Origin: Dysidea avara | Taxonomy: Eukaryota > Porifera > Demospongiae > Dictyoceratida > Dysideidae | Length of the DNA: 64,000 nucleotides | Assembly (NCBI RefSeq): GCF_963678975.1 | Contig: NC_089274.1 | Coordinates: 22,653,133 to 22,717,132 of the forward strand | Direction of reading: 5' to 3' | In this document: positions 60,991 to 64,000 of the stretch, piece by piece | How positions within the stretch are numbered: position 1 is the first letter of the stretch | How the letters are laid out: each line of letters opens with the position of its first letter | The notes under the pieces: model-generated | Told to the model about the DNA's origin: nothing | Database searches by the model: none | What the model saw: the letters and a program-made list of their open reading frames with translations, nothing else | Program-made: the position numbers and the translations under genes

Positions 60991-63372
60991 ACGGTTGCTT
61001 AGCAATTACGATGATTTACGTCACGCTGCAAGTCCTCTATTACAGACCTGTGCGGGACAATCAGCTGGCTCTGAGGCTGCTGTACATGCTATGAAGAATA
61101 TGTTTGATGACAGTGATTGTGAAGCTGCACTCTTAGTGGATGCTACTAATGCATTCAATTGTGTGAATCGCCAAGCTGCCCTACATAATATATCCATCCT
61201 TTGTCCTGCATTTTCTACAGGGCCGCCCACAGGGGGGGGGGGGGGGGGGGCAACTGGGGCATTTTGCCCCGGGCCTCAGCCTGAAAGGGGCCCCAGGAGG
61301 CCCCACGAAGGGCCCCCTGAATACCTGTTTAAAAGATCGATATACTCTAATAGAGCAGTCAGATCTAAATACTCTAATAGAGCAGTCACAGTATTCTTCA
61401 GAGGAACAGTGTAGCAAGCTTATAGATAAAGAGATATGGTTGGTGATGGGTAGTTATTGTCATTGCCAGCAGGTTGTGACCTTTTTTTTTTTTTTGGTCT
61501 TCACCTTACAACTTGGGTCAAGGGCCCCACTTTAACTCTTTGCCCTTGGCCCCTTAATTTCTCTGGGCGGCCCTGAATTTTTCTACTATCCTGAACAACA
61601 CTTATGCTCAGCCAGTCCGATTGTTTGTAGTTGGAGAGGGTGAAATCCCATCTTGTGAAGGAACAACTCAAGGAGATCCTCTCGCAATGGCAATGTATGC
61701 CCTGGCTGTGGTTCCCTTAATTAAAAGACTGCGTGTGGCAGTCCCCAGTGTTGGGCAGGTATGGTTTGCAGATGATGCCACTGCAGTGGGGAAACTGAAA
61801 CTTTTGCATAAATGGTGGCAGATACTATCCTCTTTGGGACCTAATTTTGGGTATTTTTCTAATGCATCTAAGACAGTGTTGATTGTAAAGCCTCATTTGT
61901 TAACTATTGCAAAATCTATTTTTGCTAACACTGGTATGCAGATTACTGATCAGGGCCAGCGCCATCTTGGGGCTGCATTGGGCTCTCTAGAATTTGCAGA
62001 GGGGTTTGTGGCCAAGAAGGTTTGTTCTTGGTCTAGTGAAGTGCTTGCTTTGGCTGAGATTGCTACAAATCGTCCTCATGCGGCTTTTTGTGCTTTCACT
62101 CATGGGATGATAGGCCGGTGGGTATACATCATGAAGACCATCCCCAATGTCGGGCCCCTGTTTCAGCCTCTAGAGGATGCCATCCGTTTGAAGCTGATCC
62201 CTGCCCTCACTGGCCATGGTGCTTGTTCTGCCTTAGAGCGTGATGTGCTCTCTCTACTCTGCCGCCTAGGTGGCTTGGGTATTGTCAATCCTGTAGACAT
62301 TGCTGATTCTCAGTTTACTGCATCTATCAAAATCACACACTCTCTGAGATCTTTGATTGTTGCTCAGAATCTACTAGCCCCTCTACTCGACGTTAGTTCT
62401 ATCAAGGCTCAGATTCATCAGGATCGTCGCTCTACTTTGAGGGGGAGGGCTTCTACGATCAAATCTAATCTTTCGTCACAATCCCAAAGAGTTTTAGACC
62501 TGAACAGGGAACCGGGTGCATCTGCCTGGCTGACAGCATTGCCTTTAGCAGAGCAGGGATTCCATATGATGAAGCAAGAATTTTGGGATGCCTTGCATCT
62601 TAGATATGGCTGGAAGCTCCTGAACATACCCAGTCACTGTGTTTGTGGGGTCCCAATTTTCTGCAGATCATGCTATGATTTGCAGACATGGAGGCCTCAC
62701 ATTTGTTCGCCACAATGCTTTGCGAAACATCACTGCAGAGTGGCTTTCCAAGACATGTCATGGTGTGGCCCTTGAGCCACCTTTACAGCCACTTACTGGG
62801 GAGATCATTGCACCTAAGACTGCCAACCATCAGGATGAGGCTAGGGCAGACATACATGCTAGGGGATTCTGGGGGCAGCGGCAAAGTGCCTTTTTTGACG
62901 TAAGGGTGTTTCATCCTAATGCACCGAGCTACTGCAACACCAGTGTCCCCTCTTTGTATCGACGTCACGAGGCACAGAAGAAACGTGAGTATGGTGACCG
63001 TGTCAGAGAGGTTGAGCAGGCCTCCTTCACTCCCCTTGTGTTTGCGACCACTGGAGGTATGGGAAGGGAGGCAATAGTTTTCTACCGTCGTTTGGCTGAC
63101 CATCTATCTCGCCGCGGCTCTACTAGTTACAGTCAGACTCTGGCTTTTATCCGATGCACATTGTCTTTTTCTCTACTTCAGTCAGCTACAATGTGCATAC
63201 GTGGAAGTAGGTCCATCTCGCATCGTTCCTCTGATGCCTCTCCTGAGATGGGCCGCATTGATGAGCACAGGGACTTTTAAACTTTTAGCAATCTGGTCCT
63301 TTTTATTCAGTTGTCCAGCACGTGCTTTCTTTGTGCTGGGGGTGGTAGGAAAGGGCAGTCCATCCAGCCCGG
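60991..63372 (+). mobile_element. R2/HERO-like non-LTR retrotransposon, interrupted
   Basis: From about 61013 the frame reads QTCAGQSAGSEAAVHAMKNM, then LLVDATNAFNCVNR (RT motif A Asp); a MITE follows at 61218-61575. It resumes in frame with EIPSCEGTTQGDPLAMAMYA (motif B), VWFADDATAVG (FADD) and LGAALGS. A one-base insertion in a G run near 62646 shifts the frame, after which the C terminus reads CVCGSQFSADHAMICRHGG (zinc-like C-C-H-C), DEARADIHARGFWG and FFDVRVFHP, then FTPLVFATTGGMGREA and FSLLQSATMCIRGSR, ending at 63280. A CCHC followed by a PD-(D/E)XK-like nuclease after the RT is the layout of R2/HERO-type elements; exact clade not assigned. An A run at 63377-63386 ends it. Confidence 0.82.
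61218..61575. mobile_element. hAT-like MITE (CAGGGCCGCCCA ends) inside the RT frame
   Basis: CAGGGCCGCCCA and TGGGCGGCCCTG are perfect 12-bp inverted ends. ATTTTCTA on the left (61210-61217) and AATTTTTCTA on the right are a near duplication, and removing the element gives a continuous RT frame. Two CTCTAATAGAGCAGTCA copies lie at 61335-61385 and a T run plus GGTCTTCACC at 61481-61505. Confidence 0.88.
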
Positions 63373-63377
63373 GAAAA

Positions 63378-63606
63378 AAAAAAGAAACCACCTCAGAGCA
63401 AAGTTCACCTGTGCAGAAGTTTAATACAGACTTCATTTCGCTTTTACTCCTTACGTAAAAGCTGCTTTTACCACTATACGATTGTGCTCACGTGGGTGCG
63501 TACGGACAAACATAGATAGGTAGATATGTAGATAGATAGGTACACACACACGTTCTTTACGAAAACAATTTCAGTAAACCGGGCGCGCGCCCACGTGCCT
63601 GGTTTA
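63378..63606. repeat. Dispersed element, interrupted copy, part 3
   Basis: Resumes at AAGAAACCACCTCAGAGC and runs to TGCCTGGTTTA, matching 52540-52776. Confidence 0.8.
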
Positions 63607-63912
63607 AAAACTTTGTAGCTTGAAGGGAACAATTTTTAATTTTTTCAATAGTAAGAGACGGAAGTAATACTATCACCAAGGGTTGGCTCACCATTTATTA
63701 ACAACATCCATGGTAGTCTCGCGGCGCCCGACACTAAAAAGAGGGTCTGGTGAAACTCTGTGCAAAAAAATGTGAGCTCTGGAATGTTTATTGGATGACG
63801 TTTTACGTGTTACCATAGATACTAGACTTATAATAGGGATTGGCAACGCACTACAAAATTATTATTTTCGTAAATTAATGCGCGTTTCGCTGTTTCGCTG
63901 GTGAAGTAAAAG
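63607..63912. other. Spacer, CpG-containing, possible 5' flank of a gene
   Basis: No repeat relative was seen inside the window. GTCTCGCGGCGCCCGAC at about 63717 and GCGCGTTTCGCTGTTTCGCTG at 63882-63901 are locally CpG-rich, as in some animal promoters. Confidence 0.3.
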
Positions 63913-64000
63913 ATGGTGGAGCCTTTGAGTGACAGGCAGTCAGGCATTCGAGCAGACGTGCAGTGCACGTATTCTTCGTGCGTTAAAGCTGAAGCTATGG
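63913..64000 (+). CDS. Possible first exon, runs off the window
   Basis: The ATG at 63913 (context AAAAGATGG) opens a frame with no stop to the right edge: MVEPLSDRQSGIRADVQCTY and nine more residues. It is too short to identify. The support is only the open frame, the start context and the CpG-richer flank. Confidence 0.25.
   Translation, partial: MVEPLSDRQSGIRADVQCTYSSCVKAEAM

Overview
The window looks like repeat-rich genomic DNA of an invertebrate animal, most plausibly a sponge. That assignment is an inference. It rests on split genes with GT-AG introns from under 100 bases to several kilobases, metazoan gene families (phospholipase C delta-like, SH2 protein, CARD-like/NACHT/LRR receptor), AT-rich TAGCTA-type spacers, and a very high load of LINEs, hAT-like elements and foldback MITEs. 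No rRNA gene, CRISPR array or bacterial-type operon was seen. There is one 200-base assembly gap (6351-6550).

Host genes. (1) 183-575 (+): a small cysteine-rich single-pass membrane protein, followed by a decayed second copy (1131-2250). (2) 3499-5298 (+): four exons that splice in phase into one complete SH2 domain whose FLVR-type arginine is a serine. (3) 20664-24240 (+): an NLR-like gene (CARD/DEATH-like segment, NACHT with intact Walker motifs, LRRs) broken by a UGA, a frameshift, a transposon flanked by 5-bp repeats, and a foldback element. (4) 28163-46575 (-): a phospholipase C delta-like gene read as sixteen exons covering EF-hand, X, acidic linker, Y and C2 regions. Two more exon candidates upstream (53792-53900 and 55499-55588) may carry the PH domain and the start. 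The X-domain exon that should sit between 38411 and 44639 was not found. (5) A possible first exon runs off the right edge (63913-64000).

Mobile DNA fills most of the rest. Largest is a complete Ty3/gypsy-type LTR retrotransposon on the minus strand (10767-15587) with 122-bp LTRs, a perfect 5-bp target duplication, gag, protease and pol in alternating frames, and a MITE inserted in one LTR. LINE reverse transcriptases of two or more families lie at 7432-8215, 8880-10440 (split), 15703-17235, 48112-49275, 56302-57597, 57585-58830 and 58831-59985. The last two are fused head to tail into one ORF. A different reverse transcriptase with a C-terminal zinc-binding/nuclease-like region (R2/HERO-like) spans about 60990-63280. 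There are at least four hAT-like families, a large TIR element with pentanucleotide arrays (47690-51985), several foldback MITEs including a near-perfect 296-bp-arm palindrome (17558-18167), GC-rich perfect hairpins, a tRNA-derived SINE, and a pure 612-bp (CAGG)153 array.

The most unusual pattern is a short motif (core TACTCTAATAGA-CAGTC, often preceded by GATCGATA). It is repeated directly or as inverted pairs inside several transposon families whose ends and target duplications differ. This suggests a functional module shared between unrelated mobile elements.
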